Source: Ferrimonas lipolytica
GTDB taxonomy: Bacteria; Pseudomonadota; Gammaproteobacteria; Enterobacterales; Shewanellaceae
Reading direction: 5' to 3'
Length of the DNA: 64,000 nucleotides
Assembly: GCF_012295575.1 (NCBI RefSeq)
Contig: NZ_CP051180.1
Coordinates: 682,001 to 746,000 of the forward strand
Part shown: in pieces, positions 63,628 to 64,000 of the stretch
Numbering within the stretch: the first letter of the stretch is position 1
Layout of the letters: each line of letters starts with the position of its first letter
The notes under the pieces: model-generated
The model's database searches: none
Told to the model about the DNA's origin: nothing
Seen by the model: only the letters and a program-made list of their open reading frames with translations
Program-made: the position numbers and the translations under genes

Positions 63628-63960
63628 ATGAAGCGCTTTACTCTGCCGTTGACTGTTTTAGCGGCATTAACATTTAATGTATCAGCCGCAGATGACGATG
63701 TACTGGCTGATGTCCATGCCGAAATAAACGGTGGCTGTGAATCCTGTCATACCGAAGGTGGGGAGCCGACAGACGACTTTGTGGCCGAGAATCAGGCGTG
63801 TCAAGATTGCCACGGTAGTGCCGATGAGCTCGAAGGAGATCATCATGCCATTCATGCGGAATTGATGATGTGTTCTGACTGTCATGAACCCCATGAAATG
63901 CCATTTAATCAGAAACCTAGCTGTGACACCTGTCATGATGACGGCCGAACAGTTGAGTAA
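63628..63960 (+). CDS. cctA: Small periplasmic tetraheme cytochrome c (CctA/STC)
   Basis: A 110-residue exported electron shuttle. ATG 63628 follows AGGAGA and gives the signal peptide MKRFTLPLTVLAALTFNVSA; the longer frame has no ribosome site. Four CxxCH motifs lie at 37, 58, 82 and 99. The spacing and the segments GGCESCH, CQDCHG and KPSCDTCHDDGRT closely match the small tetraheme cytochrome of Shewanella. It carries electrons in the periplasm between the quinol dehydrogenase and terminal reductases such as MtrA. The gene is complete and monocistronic; only 40 bp of window follow. Confidence 0.95.
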   Translation: MKRFTLPLTVLAALTFNVSAADDDVLADVHAEINGGCESCHTEGGEPTDDFVAENQACQDCHGSADELEGDHHAIHAELMMCSDCHEPHEMPFNQKPSCDTCHDDGRTVE

Positions 63961-64000
63961 ATAACAGCGAATTGGGCACTGTCCTACTCCTGATGCAGCT

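Noticed and set aside
1-64000. CRISPR arrays, tRNA, rRNA, prophage or integron structures
   Set aside because: I looked for regular direct repeats, cloverleaf-like sequences and phage or integrase genes and saw none; the only repeated sequence family is the MITE set.

Overview
The window is a chromosomal segment of a marine-type gammaproteobacterium of the order Alteromonadales, close to Shewanella and Ferrimonas/Paraferrimonas. The evidence is gene content and order. It has an MtrC-OmcA / MtrA / MtrB metal-reduction cluster divergent from feoAB, a small tetraheme cytochrome next to htpX, the gltA / sdhCDAB / sucABCD block, and a bioA // bioBFCD cluster. Nearly all of it reads as core genome; I see no prophage, CRISPR array, rRNA or tRNA.

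Layout. 0-8 kb: end of a lipoprotein-release permease (lolE), ppiC, a 53-codon Cys-rich ORF, a DUF2062 membrane protein, then comEC, msbA, lpxK, a Trm112-like gene and kdsB (DNA uptake and lipid A/KDO synthesis and export). 8-17 kb: a secreted metallo-hydrolase and an RND efflux operon (adaptor plus two tandem pumps) on the minus strand. 17-28 kb: citrate synthase divergent from succinate dehydrogenase, 2-oxoglutarate dehydrogenase and succinyl-CoA synthetase. 28-35 kb: a 2-oxoglutarate/Fe(II) oxygenase, a chemoreceptor followed by a porin and a small PstS-like protein, formate-THF ligase and a DUF1456 protein. 35-40.7 kb: small accessory genes interspersed with three copies of a non-autonomous mobile element. 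40.7-51 kb: mtrB, mtrA and two decaheme surface cytochromes on the minus strand, then divergent feoAB. 51-64 kb: a NapC/NirT tetraheme quinol dehydrogenase, glnS, a flavin monooxygenase, fur, a sirtuin, the biotin genes, pepE, htpX and cctA.

Functional theme. The electron route for extracellular respiration is nearly complete here. The NapC/NirT protein would take electrons from quinol, CctA and MtrA would carry them across the periplasm, MtrB forms the outer-membrane sheath, and MtrC/OmcA-like lipoproteins act at the surface. The ferrous iron uptake genes share their upstream region with the cytochromes. That region contains a perfect FNR box, a -10 at class II distance, an orphan terminator that may end a short RNA, and a Fur-box-like palindrome ahead of feoA.

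The most unusual structure is a family of four ~246-296 bp MITE-like elements (1174-1419, 35519-35798, 37079-37374, 40469-40727). They start GGCTGTGT, have imperfect terminal inverted repeats and 8-bp target duplications (perfect in two copies), and each is inserted in the A/T tract of an intrinsic terminator. Start sites were moved from the longest ORF wherever a ribosome binding site or family alignment favoured another codon. All functional calls come from reading motifs and recalled family knowledge; no search was run.
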